From Simmondsia chinensis (taxonomy: Eukaryota > Streptophyta > Magnoliopsida > Caryophyllales > Simmondsiaceae), in the NCBI GenBank assembly GCA_018398585.1, contig JAGTTD010000018.1:12593501-12657500 (forward strand): a stretch of 64,000 nucleotides of DNA. Reading direction: 5' to 3'. The position numbers and the translations under genes were made by a program. Under the pieces are notes generated by a model. The model was not told where the DNA came from, made no database searches, and saw only the letters and a list, made by a program, of their open reading frames with translations. Positions 10,323 through 21,641 of this stretch are shown here, one piece after another (position 1 is the first letter of the stretch; each line of letters begins with the position of its first letter).

Positions 10323-10588
10323 ATGACGGATACTACTAATGAGAATGAAAACGTTATTACTCAGGCAACTCTTGACCAAACCGTGGCCCCTTTTCCTGCG
10401 ACAGGGGGAGTTTTGGATGCAAATTCGCCATTTTATCTCCACCCCTCGGATCACCCGGGTTTGGTTTTCGTGCAAAACATTTTGACCGGACCTAACTATT
10501 AGTCTTGGAGAAGGTCAATTTATAAAGTTTTAAAAGCAAAGCGTAAGATTGGCTTCTTAGATGGAATCATTGAAAATCCGGATGAGGA
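10323..10588 (+). pseudogene. Copia A gag, N-terminal part
   Basis: ATG at 10323 opens MTDTTNENENVITQATLDQT and continues through SPFYLHPSDHPGLVFVQNIL and LTGPNY-stop-SW. This is the copia gag N-terminus, with the usual 'L.G.NY..W.R' block. A TAG replaces one residue at about 10500. The frame runs into Copia B at 10589 and gag resumes at 19157. Confidence 0.85.
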
Positions 10589-12806
10589 TGTTAGAAATAG
10601 TGTCCTAAAATCCAGATTTTTTATGTTAATATTATTTTATTAAAGAATAAAATTAAAGTTCCTGTCATTTGTTTGTTAAATTTGTATAAGCGAGCGTTTA
10701 TACAGTATGTGATTTTCTTTTTGGAAACATCCATAAGGTGGGTGTAGTCCTCAGACTACAATTTTCTAAGTGTTTTATGAGATTAAGCCACAGATAGACT
10801 TGGAACAAATGGTATTAATTGTTGTTTAAAAGACTCGTAGTCAAAGACAAGTTTGGACCACTTGTATGCTAAGACTATAATGTAGCACTTTCGATGACTT
10901 GTCTTGGTCATGTGGATAGTGATCCAAAAGTGTTATATTGGTGTGTTTAATAAGATTGACACACTGAGTTGGACCACGTGGATTACTTGTTCTAGACTAC
11001 TATCGAAGATGAGTGATTCATATTGTACTGTTTGAACGATGACTCTAAATCTTGGGAGTATTCTGGAATTGTGCATGAAGCATTAGTTAATTTGGTGTAC
11101 TATAGGTAAGGTCTAAACGCATGACTGAATTCCCACGTACACTGCGTAGCAGCATGAAGTGTGACAAGGATCAGGTATTCAATAGGGAATTTGCAGTCTC
11201 TTATGAGATACAGACATTCCCTTAGTTGATTCGCAAATATTTGAATAGTTCGGAAACTTTGCCCAAAGTATTCCAAGTGTTTGACATTTAGAATTTATAC
11301 TATGAATATGTTCTAGTATAAATTATTCAGTGAAAGGCGAGTCGGTAACTAATGGAGAAGCTGTGAGAAGAATAATGGTAGTAGTTGTATTTATCTTTTG
11401 TCATAGACATCAAGTGGAGGAGTTGTTGTCATCAATACAGCCTATTAGGGAGATATATTATAAATGGTTTAAGTCTGAAGTGTAGTAAGATTTTTTTAGT
11501 AGAATTAAGTCCCATTAAATGGTAAGTAAATTATTTCATGAGATAATTAATTTAACCCATTTGGAGCTAGATTTAAATTGTCTCTGAGGTCCATACGCAA
11601 CCCTTTTTTTTATTGCCATCAAAAAAATATTAAAGAATTCATGAGTTGAATTATTTATCCTTGAGATGGGTAAATTAATTTTGGCAAACATTATTCAGGA
11701 GATGAATAAAAAATTAAAAATTATAAAATAAAATAATTTTTGAAAATTAAGATTCATAAGATGAATTTTTACATGGGAAAAAAAAAGAACAAATACTGCA
11801 TAGGGTCGCGATCCGCAACTTCATGGATAGACCAACCAGTGCGTGACACCTGTCGTGTGCTGGGTGGTCATACGGGGATGGATCTGCCCCTTCAGGCCCG
11901 GGTCAATTCGGTTGTGACGCATGGCAGGGTTTTTGAATTTAAAATTACACGCGATTTTAACTGGGATAAAATGCGTAGTTTTTACTGGCCGGTTAACGAA
12001 ACGGTGTGTTTTGTTATTGAAATGGAAAATCCCATATCAACGAATTTGCCATTATTCGCTCCTGTAGCCTGCTATAAATAGAGGTACATATTTCAAAGTT
12101 TTGGCATTCAATTGAAACAAATTATTTTGGGTTTCTGGAATTGTTTAGGAGACCTAATTGGAGAGAAAATTTCAGTTAAAATTTTTCTTTTCTAGTTTAA
12201 TATTTTCCCGAGCCCACTCTCCAGGCAGTTCGAGGTTATTGCGTAGAAGATCGCGGGGTCTCAATTTCTGGTATTCTTATGAAGATTACTATTTTTTCTG
12301 GTTTTCTTATTTTGGAGCAAATCCAGGAATGATCTTCGTTCCTACGCTTTTAGTTTTCGCATTTTTATTTCTTTACAGTATTCGTTATTATGCCTGTATA
12401 AGCTTATGTATTGTTATGAATGTATTAGAGTAAAAGGTATGTAGATCTAAATTAATAATTTAGATATGTAGATTTAAATTATGAATTTAAATTTATAGGC
12501 TTAAAATTATGAATTTTAAATGAACCCTATGCGTAAACTTTATAAAATTAGGGAGAATTTTAAAAAGTCATCCCAACAGCCGGTATTGGGGCAAAGGGTT
12601 TATAGAGATAAACCAATTCCCCAAAACTCTCACACGTGAGGTGTCACAATGCGTGACTCTCCAACCGGGGGCTTATGTAGAAAGAAGAGTCTTCTACTTT
12701 AAGTGCTCTAATAGGTATCCCTTGTTGTGACAACAGTTGAAAAATTGGGAACCCAACGATCAGTATCAGATTTTATTTTTCCAACAAGAGTTACTTTTTC
12801 CCAACA
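10589..12806 (+). repeat. Copia B 5' LTR (2218 bp)
   Basis: TGTTAGAA...CCCAACA, immediately followed by a Met-tRNA primer site. A TATA box CTATAAATAG lies at 12072-12081. Open stretches inside it (11740-12081, 12158-12433) recur in the 3' LTR with stops in different places and match no protein family I recognise, so I treat them as LTR sequence. Confidence 0.88.
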
Positions 12807-12808
12807 AT

Positions 12809-12821
12809 TGGTATCAGAGCC
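12809..12821 (+). other. Copia B primer-binding site
   Basis: TGGTATCAGAGCC two bases after the LTR end; this is the exact plant copia initiator Met-tRNA site. Confidence 0.9.
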
Positions 12822-14565
12822 AGTCTCTGATTACATTCATAATATACATGAATAGGTATAACAAAATCGAAATAAATAGATTTACGATTTAATAAAATAG
12901 ATATTTTATCGGGAAGAAAAGTTATTTTAATTTAACAGTTTGATTTAAATTATTTAAATCGATAACAAATTAAAAGTTAATTCAGATGATTATTTAAAGT
13001 CACCCTTTAAATTGTTTAAATGGTTAAAGAATTAATAGTTAATTAGATATTTTAAAGTAACGATTTAAATTATTTAAATCAATAATTAATTAATAGTTAA
13101 TGAGGCCGTTTAAGGTAATGATTTAAATTATTTAAATCATTAATGAATTAATCGTTAATTTGGATATATCAATTTATAAACTTGTGATTATATTATTTGT
13201 ATAATGAGATTATGCATGTTTGATATGATTTGCGAAATCAGATAAAATTGATCGAATGAGATTAAATTCAATTAATTTTAAAATTGAATATTAAAAAATA
13301 TATATATATAAAATTATGACAGCATCAGTGCTGACGTTACCGAAATTTTTTTTATTTTATTTATTTAATTTTAGAGACGTGTCAACATCAGTATTGGTTT
13401 ACACAATAATTATAAACTAATTATTTTATTAATTAATTTCTTTTTAGAATAAGATTTTAAATTATATTATGAGATAATCTAAGTTATAAATCTGTGTTAT
13501 TTTAAATAAAATTTATTTAAAATTATTTTAGAATAAGATTCTAAAATAGACTATAAAATAGTCTAAGTCAATATTATTTTAAAAATAAAAATCAATTGTT
13601 GTAATTAATTTAATTTTAGAATAAGATTCTAAAATAAACTATAAGATAGTCTAAATTATAAGTTGCTACTGCTTCAAATAAAATTAATTTGTATTAATTA
13701 ATTTAATTTTAGAATTAGATCTAAAAATAGATTATGAGATAATCTAAATTTTGGTAATATTTTAAATAAAAAAATTTAAATTAATTTGTTTAGTTTTAGA
13801 ATGGGATTCTAAATAATCGATTATGAGATAATTTATGGTACCGTTTTAAAAGTAAAATTAATTAATTAATTTTATTGAATAAATTTAGAATGAGATTCAA
13901 TAGCAAGATTATAAGATAATCGATGTTGTAAAATGATAATATTTTGAATTAATTAATTTTGCTTAATTTTGGAATGAGGTTCTAAAAGGAACTATGAGAT
14001 AAATGCAAGCTAATTAAAAACCACTAGTTTTTAAAAATCAAGTGAGAGTGAGGTTTCGATTATTGTAACCTCACAGTCTCCATTACTGGTCTAGCAGTAT
14101 AGTAGATCGATAGACCTCCCTGCGGAGGATGTCGGTTTGCAGATTATCGGGTTAAACTTCTATTGGGATAAACAAAAGTACAAAGAAGCGACGTGACCAC
14201 ACTGCCGTGGAGTATTACGTGTATTTGTATGGAGGTTTAGGTAATGGTTTACCCTTGACTAGCATAATGCATTAGCCTCCCCGAGCAGCTCTATTATGTT
14301 ATGTTAGAGACTAAGATAAAATGGTGAGTTAACCATGTTTAGTAAAAGTTACAGGAAAAGAAAACATGTTTATTGAGAATAATTTTCACCTAAATTAGCT
14401 TCGTTCGAACCCGCTGCCGGGGAGTAAGGGTGGTGTGTTTGGGTCATCATTGTATGCATGATGGTACAATTGAGCGGATACCTGACTAATTGTGTATGCT
14501 AATGAAAAAATACATATCACTGCATTACACATGACTCTTACAAGATAGTTACATATTCATTTACA
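12822..14565 (+). other. Copia B leader, AT-rich, non-coding
   Basis: About 1.7 kb between primer site and gag, very AT-rich, with many diverged repeats of 'TTTTAGAATAAGATTCTAAAATA' type spaced 100-130 bp apart between about 13440 and 14000. No protein-coding signal. Confidence 0.6.
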
Positions 14566-14612
14566 ATTAGAGTTTTTGAAATGGCTGCGATTAGAGTTTT
14601 TGAAATGGCTGC
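14566..14612 (+). repeat. 24-bp tandem duplication at gag start
   Basis: ATTAGAGTTTTTGAAATGGC plus four bases is repeated back to back at 14566-14589 and 14590-14612. It duplicates the gag start codon and the first residues, so the downstream frame opens with two similar short peptides. Confidence 0.85.
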
Positions 14613-15390
14613 AATTGGTGCACTTCACACAATTCTGAAAGATAATGCTTTAACTGGACCGAATTACTTCACTTGGAAAATGAACCTGGACATAGTATTA
14701 ATCCATGAGGGTCATAAGTTGGTTCTCACTGAAGCTCAGCCTACGGTGCCCGCTAATAATTCTGCAACTGTTATTAAAGAGTGTTATGCACGCTGAAATA
14801 AGGCTAATGAGTTAGCCAGATGCTACATTGTGGCCTCTGTGACCAATGTACTCCAACATCAAATGCTTGAGATGGAAATAACAACTGAGATGATCAAACA
14901 TTTAAAGGAAATGTTTGGTGGTCAAGATAGGGCAGCTAGGCAAGAGTTGATGAGGAAGCTCTTGAACATGAGGATGTTGGAAGGGTCGCCAGTTCAGGAG
15001 CACGTCATGAAAATGATGGCATGTTTGTCCGAGTTGGAGATTCTAGGTGCTAAGATTGATAGTCAGTCTCAGCAGGACATCATCCATCAGCTCTCTATCC
15101 AGCTTTTTTACTCAGTTCAGGCTCAATTATACAATAAATAATAAGGATTATTCATTACATGAGATGATGAAGAAGCTACAGGTAGCAGAGGGTGTTGTGC
15201 GAGCCAAGGGGAGTGTCCACTTGACTCAGGTATCAAGGGCTAGTGGAAGCAAGCTCAACAAGGGATTGACTAGAAAGAAAGTCAAAGGCAAGGTTGCTAG
15301 TGTTGCAACTAATCCTAACAAAAGGCCAACAAAAGAAAAGTGTTACTTTTGCAGAAAGATGGGCCATTGAAAGAGGAACTACACAAAGTA
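14581..15390 (+). pseudogene. Copia B gag with zinc knuckle
   Basis: Reads MAAIRVFEMAAIGALHTIL, then GPNYFTWKMNLDIVL ('NY..WK.N' block), LARCYIVASVTNVLQ, MFGGQDRAARQELMRKLL, and later CYFCRKMGH-stop-KRNY. This is a UBN2-type copia gag followed by a CCHC knuckle whose last Cys is Tyr. There is a TGA at about 14794, paired stops near 15140 and a frame change before the basic linker. Non-functional. Confidence 0.85.
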
Positions 15391-15540
15391 CATAGCTACT
15401 CTGCCTGCAAAGACTGCTAAGCTATCTGGTGAAGGTATGATGATATCTCACTTTGTTGAGTCATGCGTAGTTAAGAGTCCACCAGTTACCTGGTGTGTGG
15501 ACTCAGATTCAACTGACCATGTCTGTAATTTTTGATAGGG
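15391..15540 (+). pseudogene. Copia B protease remnant
   Basis: Contains WCVDSDSTDHVCNF, the copia protease active-site block (normally W.VDSG..DH.CN), with the catalytic-loop glycine changed to Asp. The frame ends soon after and recognisable pol sequence is lost. Confidence 0.7.
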
Positions 15541-16880
15541 GCTCAAGCTAACCAGGCGCCTGCATGATGGGAGCTGTACTTGACAGTTGAAGAGCGTACA
15601 AGAGTAGCAGTCTTAGTAGTAGGAGATGTTAACTTAGACTTTAGGGTTAGAGTTTTTGTTATTAAAAGTTTTGTTTATTTATACCTGCATTGGACAGAAA
15701 TTTGATTTAGGTGGTTTATTAAAGGATAATTGTTTTTAGTTGATTTTGATTGTGAGCCTTTTATTACAAGAAATAAATTGTTTATTAGTAAAGGTATATG
15801 TGTGTATGATTTATTCATGATGTTTCGATCAAAATTTATTTTGTACATGAATAATACGAAATACTTAGAGAAGGAGTTTTGCAACAAAACTACAAAAACA
15901 AAAGCAAAGTAGTATTATAAGAATTATAAAAAAAGGGGGACACTAATTGTTAATAGCTAGACACAACCCAAGATGTAGTGGATGCATTAGATGCACCTAC
16001 TAATAAGGAACGAGAATGTTTTAGGTACACGAGAGCTTAGGTGTGGTGGGAGGATTATCAAGACACCTGACAGGTTTATAGCGGGAATTTTTAGTGGTTG
16101 ACTGTGGTATTGAATCTGGTTTTCTAGTCACAATGAAGCAATTAAATCTTATAGTTGTGAGCAATTGGCTGAACGAGCCATGCGTGTAAAAAGGACATTA
16201 AGAGAAAGTAGTGACTTTCTATGTATTGTATGTCAACAATATACTACTTATTAGGAATGATGTGGGGGTGTCATTAGCTGTAAATTCTTGGTTGTCATGA
16301 TAGCTCAATATGAAGGACATAGAAGAAGCCAGTTCTACTCTTAGGATTAAGATTCTGCGAGATCGTAAAAGTAAGATGTTGGGTCTTTCTCTAGCCACTT
16401 ATATTGAACAGTGTTCTAGGACACTTCAAGAGGAGGAATAGCTGAGGAATATTCCATATGCTTTGGTAGTGGAAGCCTCATGTATGCCATACTATGCATG
16501 AGACTAGATATCTGTTGTGTTATGGTATAGTAAGCAGGTGTCGATCTAACTCCGGTCTGATGCACTAGGTGGCAATGAAGCGTTTTCTCTAGTACTTAAG
16601 AAGGACGAGATTATATGCTGATCTTTCAAAGTGAAAAGCTTGTTCCAGTTGCCTATATTGATTTAAGACTTCTAATCATATTAAAGTGCTAGACGTTCAA
16701 CATCTGAGCATGACTTTACCCATGGAGTGGGAGCCATTAGTGGGAGGAATGTCTAGCAACATTGTATTGTTGACTTCACCATAGAGTAAGTGACCTTACT
16801 AAGAGTTAGGCTCAGTAGACCTTTGGTTCAAACTTAAAGGGGTGAGTATGGACTATGTCATAAATTGGATTAAGGACAAA
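15541..16880 (+). pseudogene. Copia B degraded RT/RNase H remnants
   Basis: Discontinuous plus-strand frames show late copia pol blocks: the ILRDRKSKMLGLSLATYIEQ block, the YA..VGSLMYA-like block followed by MRLDIC, and RDYMLIFQSEKLVPVAYID. Integrase and the RT catalytic core are missing, so a large internal deletion took place. 15541-16060 gives no match. The purine-rich AAATGGGAGAT just before the 3' LTR is the likely polypurine tract. Confidence 0.65.
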
Positions 16881-16888
16881 TGGGAGAT

Positions 16889-19156
16889 TGTCAGGAATAG
16901 TATCCTAAAATTCAGATTTATTATGTTAATATTAACAAAGAATAAAATTGAAGTTTTAGTTGTTTCCTTGTTAAATTTGTGTAAGCGAGCATTTATATTG
17001 GATGTGATTTTCTTTTTGGAAACATCCATGAGATGGGTGCAGTCCTCAAACTACAATGTACATGTTTGTTCTAAGTGGTTTATGAGATTAACACAAAGAT
17101 AGACTTGAAACAAATGGTATGGATTGTTGTTTGGAAGAATCGTAGTCAAAGGCAAGTTTGGACCACTTGTTTGCTAAAACTATGATGTGGCACTTCAGAT
17201 GACTTGTCTTGGTCATGTAGATAGTAATCCAAAGTGTTATGTTGGTGTGTTTAATAAGATTGACACACTGAGTTGGACCATGTGGATTACTTGTTTCTAG
17301 ACTACTACCAGTGATGAGGGATTCATATTATACTGTTTGAACGATGACTCTAAATCTTAAGAGTATTCTGAACTTGTGTATGGAGCGTAAGTTACTTTGG
17401 AGTACTATAAGTAAGGTCTAAACGCATAACTTGATTCTCAAGTACACTGGGTAACGGCGGGAAGTGCGATAAGGATCATGTATTCAATAGGAAATCTGCA
17501 GTCCCTTATGAGATACAGATGTCCCTTTAGTTGATTCGCAAATATTTGAATAGTTTAGAAACTTTGGCCAAATTAGTATTCCATGTGTTTGACAGTTGAA
17601 ATTTATACTATGAATATGTTTTATTATAAATTATTCAGTAAAGGACAAGTCGGTAAATAATGGAGAAGCTGTGAGAAGGATGTTGATAGTAGTTATATTT
17701 ATCCTTTATCATGGATATCTAGTGGAGGGGTTGTTGTCATCAATATAGTCTAGTAGGGAGATATCGAACAAATGGTTTAAGTCTGAAGTGCAGTGAGATT
17801 TATTTAGTGGAATTAAGTCTCCTTAAATGGTAATTAAATTATTTCATGAGATAATTAATTTAACCCATTTGGAGCTAGATTTAAATTGTCCCTAAGGTCC
17901 CTACGCAAGCCTCTGTGTTTATTGCCATCGGAAAAATATTAAAGAAATCATGAGATGAATTATTTATCCATGAGATGATTAAATTCATTTTGGAAAACAT
18001 TATTCATGAGATGAATAAAAAATAAAAAACTATAAAATAAAAATTTTTTTGAAAATTAAGATTCATAAGATGAATTTTTACATGCGGAAACAAAAAAAAA
18101 AAGATCAAATACTGCACAGGATAGCGATCCGCAACTTCGCGGATGGACCAACCAATGCGCGACACGTGTCGTGCTCTAGATGGTCCTATAGGGATGGATC
18201 CGTGCCTTCGGGCACGTGCCAATCCTGTTGCGACACGTGGTAGGATTTTTGAATTAAAAATTACATGCGATTTTAACTAGGATAAAACACGTCGTTTTGA
18301 CTGGCCGGTTAACAAAATGATGCGTTTTGTTATTGAACTGGTGAATCCCACATCGACGAATTTGCCCTTTTTTGCTCCGGTAGCCTACTATAATAGAGTT
18401 ACATATTCCAAAGGTTTCGCATTCAATTGAAACAAATTACTTTGGGTTTCTGGAATTGTTTCGGAGACCTAATTGGAGAAAAAATTTTCTATTGAAATTT
18501 TTCTTTCCTAATTTAATATTTTTTGGAGCCCACTCTCTGGGCAGTTCGAGGTCATTGCGTAGAAGATCGCGGGGTCTCCATTTCTGGTATTCTTATGAAG
18601 ATTATTATTTCTTTCTAGTTTTCTTATTTTGGAGTAAATATAGGTATGTTCTTCTTTCCTTCGCTTTTGGTTTTCGGATTTCTATTTATTTACAGTATTC
18701 GTTATTATGCCTGTTTAAGATTATGTATTGTTATGAATGTATTAAAGTAAAAGACCTGTAGATCTAAATTAAGAATTTAGATCTGCAAATTTAAATTATG
18801 AAGTTCAATCTGTAGATTTAAAATTAGGAATTTTAAATCAACCCTAAGTTTACAATTATGAGTTCTAAACCCTTCCGATACGTAAACTTTATAAAATTTG
18901 GGAGAATTTTTGAAATTCGTCCCAACAACAGGTGTTAGGGCAAATGGTTTATACAGATAAACCTATTCCTGGGAACTCTCGCACGTGAGGTGTCACGAAG
19001 CGTGACTCTCTGACTGAGGGCTTAGGTTCAGAGAAGAGTCTCCTACTTTAAGTGCTCTAATAGGAACCTCTTGTTGTGACTACAATTGAAAAATTGTGAA
19101 CCCAACGATCGGAATCACATTTTATTTTTCCAATAAAAGTACCTTTTTTCCCAACA
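16889..19156 (+). repeat. Copia B 3' LTR (2268 bp)
   Basis: Starts TGTCAGGAATAG and ends TTTCCCAACA. It aligns along its length with 10589-12806, with many scattered substitutions and small indels. Confidence 0.88.
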
Positions 19157-19891
19157 GAGGATTCACCGGATTTTGAAAACTAGGGTGCTTGAGACTCCAT
19201 GGTGTCAACTTGGCTTTCTAACTCAGTTTCATAAGAGATAAACGAAAGCATTACTTATTTGGAAACAGCCCGAGATATTTGGTTGTATTTGCAAGAGAGA
19301 TTCTCGTAGGGTAATGTTCCCCGTATCTATGAGTTGAAATGTGAGATATCTCGTTTAAAGCAAGAAAATTTACCTATGTCAACCTATTTCACCAACTTAA
19401 GATCACTTTGGGATGAGCTGTATACCCTAGTTGAAATTCTTCCTTGCACATGTGGTCATGCTAAGTCTTTCTCACAAATTCGAGACATGAAAAAATTATT
19501 GAATTTGTTAATGGGTTTAAACCCATCCTTCTCTACGGTTCGCTCACAACTCACGAACACAAAACCCTTAACAATTGTGGGTAGTGCATATTCTATACTA
19601 TGTTAGGAAGAGAAGATGCAAAGCGTGGCTGCGGGCTCGGTGGTGGCGCCCGAAGCAACGACTTTGGTAGTAAAGGGGCCGACTGGTATGGGTCCCGCAG
19701 CAGCCATTGTGGGGAATAATCCCTGTCGTTCTAACTGTTTTGTTTATTCTCACTGTAAGAAACAAGGGCACACCAAGGAAAGATGTTTTGAATTGATAAG
19801 GTACCCTTCGGGTTGGAAGAAACAAGAAGCAAAGGAAGCCGGGAAAGGGGGGCACACTACCGCCGCGGCTCACTGTGGCAGTGAGGGCTAG
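19157..19891 (+). pseudogene. Copia A gag, C-terminal part
   Basis: Gag resumes after Copia B: ARDIWLYLQERFS, then YELKCEISRLKQENLPMSTY, FTNLRSLWDELYTL, MGLNPSFSTVRSQL, then a zinc-knuckle-like SHCKKQGHTKERCFELI and YPSGWKK. These blocks are typical of copia gag. The first knuckle Cys appears lost (Tyr-Ser before His-Cys). A TAG at about 19605 and others break the frame. Confidence 0.85.
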
Positions 19892-19894
19892 GCT

Positions 19895-20878
19895 ATGGGG
19901 CTGTCCGCTAGTCAGTATCAGCAGTTATTGTCGCTACTTGGCCCGAGTTTAGCTTCACCTAGTGTAAATATGACATGTCAAGTTTTTATTTCAAGTCAGA
20001 GCCAGATTATAGATACCGGTACCTTCGACCACATGGTTTTGTCCCTTTCTTTTATGTTTGATGTTGTGCCTGACCAAAATATTAGACCTGTTAGACTACC
20101 TAATGGGACTAACTTGTCAGTTTCCCACATAAGGAAATTTCGTATTTTTGATAATTTTATTCTCCATGACGTGTTGTACGTGCCTAGTTTTTGTTGCAAT
20201 TTATTATTAGTGAGCAAACTCATCCGTAAAGAAAATTGTACGTTGACATTTTATCCTGATTTTTGTTATTTTCAGGACCCTCACTCGAGGAAGCTCACTG
20301 GAGTTGGTAGAATGAGAGATGGGCCATATCTTCTAAAGGCACGACCGATGTCTCCCTTGGCACACGTAGTTCAGAGTAATAATGAGGCAGTTTTGTGGCC
20401 CTACCGGTTGGGTCATGTTGCTTTTAGCAAACTTTCTTTTGTTCCACAGTTGAACATTAAGAAGACAAACGTTGTTTGTGATACTTGTCATTGTGCAAAA
20501 CAAGCACGGTTGCCATTTCCTTTATCAGTTTCTGAAACTCAATTGTGTTTTGAATTAATTCATTGTGATATTTGGGGGCCTTACAGAACATTGTCTTTAA
20601 TTGGTGCTCATTTTTTTCTTACCATTGTTGACGATTATGGTCGGCGTACATGGGTGTATCTTATGAGAGAGAAATCCCAAGCACATGGGATTCATATGAA
20701 TTTTTGTCGTATGGTGGTCACTCAATATGGTTTGCAGGTCAAACAAGTGCGAAGCGACAATGGCCAGGAATTCAAGTATGGTCCATTATTAGATTTCTAT
20801 GCGAAACATGGGATTCAATTTCAGATGTCCTTGACAGGAGCATCTCAACAAAATGGAGTTGTTGAACTCAAACACTAG
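19895..20878 (+). pseudogene. Copia A protease, GAG-pre-integrase and integrase core
   Basis: 327 open codons. Protease is IIDTGTFDHMV (DTG motif) at about residues 36-46, followed by RLPNGTNLSVSHI and DVLYVPSFCCNLLLVSKL. GAG-pre-integrase has LWPYRLGHVAF and CDTCHCAKQARLPFP. The integrase core has HCDIWGPYR, TIVDDYGRRTWVYLM and QVRSDNGQEF, with the third acidic residue in NGVVELKH just before a TAG. All three DDE residues are visible, but the stop removes the C-terminal part. Confidence 0.88.
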
Positions 20879-20950
20879 CACTTCAATTTCATGCCGGTCT
20901 TCCTAAAAGGTTTTGGGGTGAGTGTGTTTTAATGACGCTTATTTGTAAAT

Positions 20951-21542
20951 TTGATGCCTACTTCCTTGCTTGCAAATAAAAGTTCATATGAAGTCTTGTT
21001 GGGTAAAACTCCCTCATATAATCATTTGAGAGTATTTGGGTGTTTATGTTACCATCACGTTAAAAATCGATCTAATGACAAATTCGATAAGCGGGCCTCG
21101 TTTAGGATTTTTGTGGGATATCCTCATGGCCAAAAGGGTTGTAAAATCTATAGCTTGGATGAATGTAAAATTGTTGTGTCAAGGGATATCCGATTTTATG
21201 AAGACCTTATGCCTTACTTGAAAATTGGGATATTGAGTTCAACACATGAAGAACATAATCGGGTCTTGCATTTCGCTAAACCGATCCATGCTGGACCAAT
21301 CTAGTCGCAGATACCGGTCGGCCCCACCAGCCAACAGTGAGCGGATTGAGGCCATAGTAAGAGGGCCTGCTGTTAATGAGCCCGAGATTGAGAGGGAAAG
21401 TGGTTCACGCATCGAGGAAGAAACCTTAAGAAGAAGTAGTAGAGCTCATTTTATGCCTGTCAAGTACCAAGTCCCGCCCTCTATATGTCATTCTCCCACT
21501 ACCACTCCGTCAGCTAACTCTAGTATTGTTTCAAATGTATGA
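20951..21542 (+). pseudogene. Copia A integrase C-terminal part and linker
   Basis: Continues the integrase after a frame change: SSYEVLLGKTPSYNHLRVFG, CLCYHHV, KFDKRASFRIFVGYPHGQKG and IVVSRDIRFYED blocks, all standard copia. A variable linker follows in another frame (21246-21542), rich in Ser, Arg and Glu, including LRRSSRAHFMPVKYQ, which is usual just before RT. Confidence 0.82.
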
Positions 21543-21641
21543 TTTTCTGACGCTCACTCGACTGTTTTAAATGCCATCACTTCTTGTGATGAGCCGAAAA
21601 ATTTTAATCAGGCAATACAATATGAATAATGGAGGGAAGCG

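Larger units (their letters stand above)
10589..19156 (+). mobile_element. Ty1-copia element with 2.2-kb LTRs (Copia B), nested in Copia A
   Basis: An 8.57-kb element inserted in the gag gene of Copia A, with target duplications GAGGA at 10584-10588 and 19157-19161. It starts TGTTAGAA and ends TTTCCCAACA. Two long LTRs (2218 and 2268 bp) enclose about 4.1 kb of internal sequence. Gag, zinc knuckle and protease motif are visible, followed by degraded late RT/RNase H remnants; integrase and most of RT are gone. LTR divergence is visibly higher than in element H, with many substitutions and indels. Confidence 0.9.

Noticed and set aside
11740..12433. Two novel small proteins in Copia B
   Set aside because: They lie in the LTR, recur in the other LTR with different stops, and resemble no known family.
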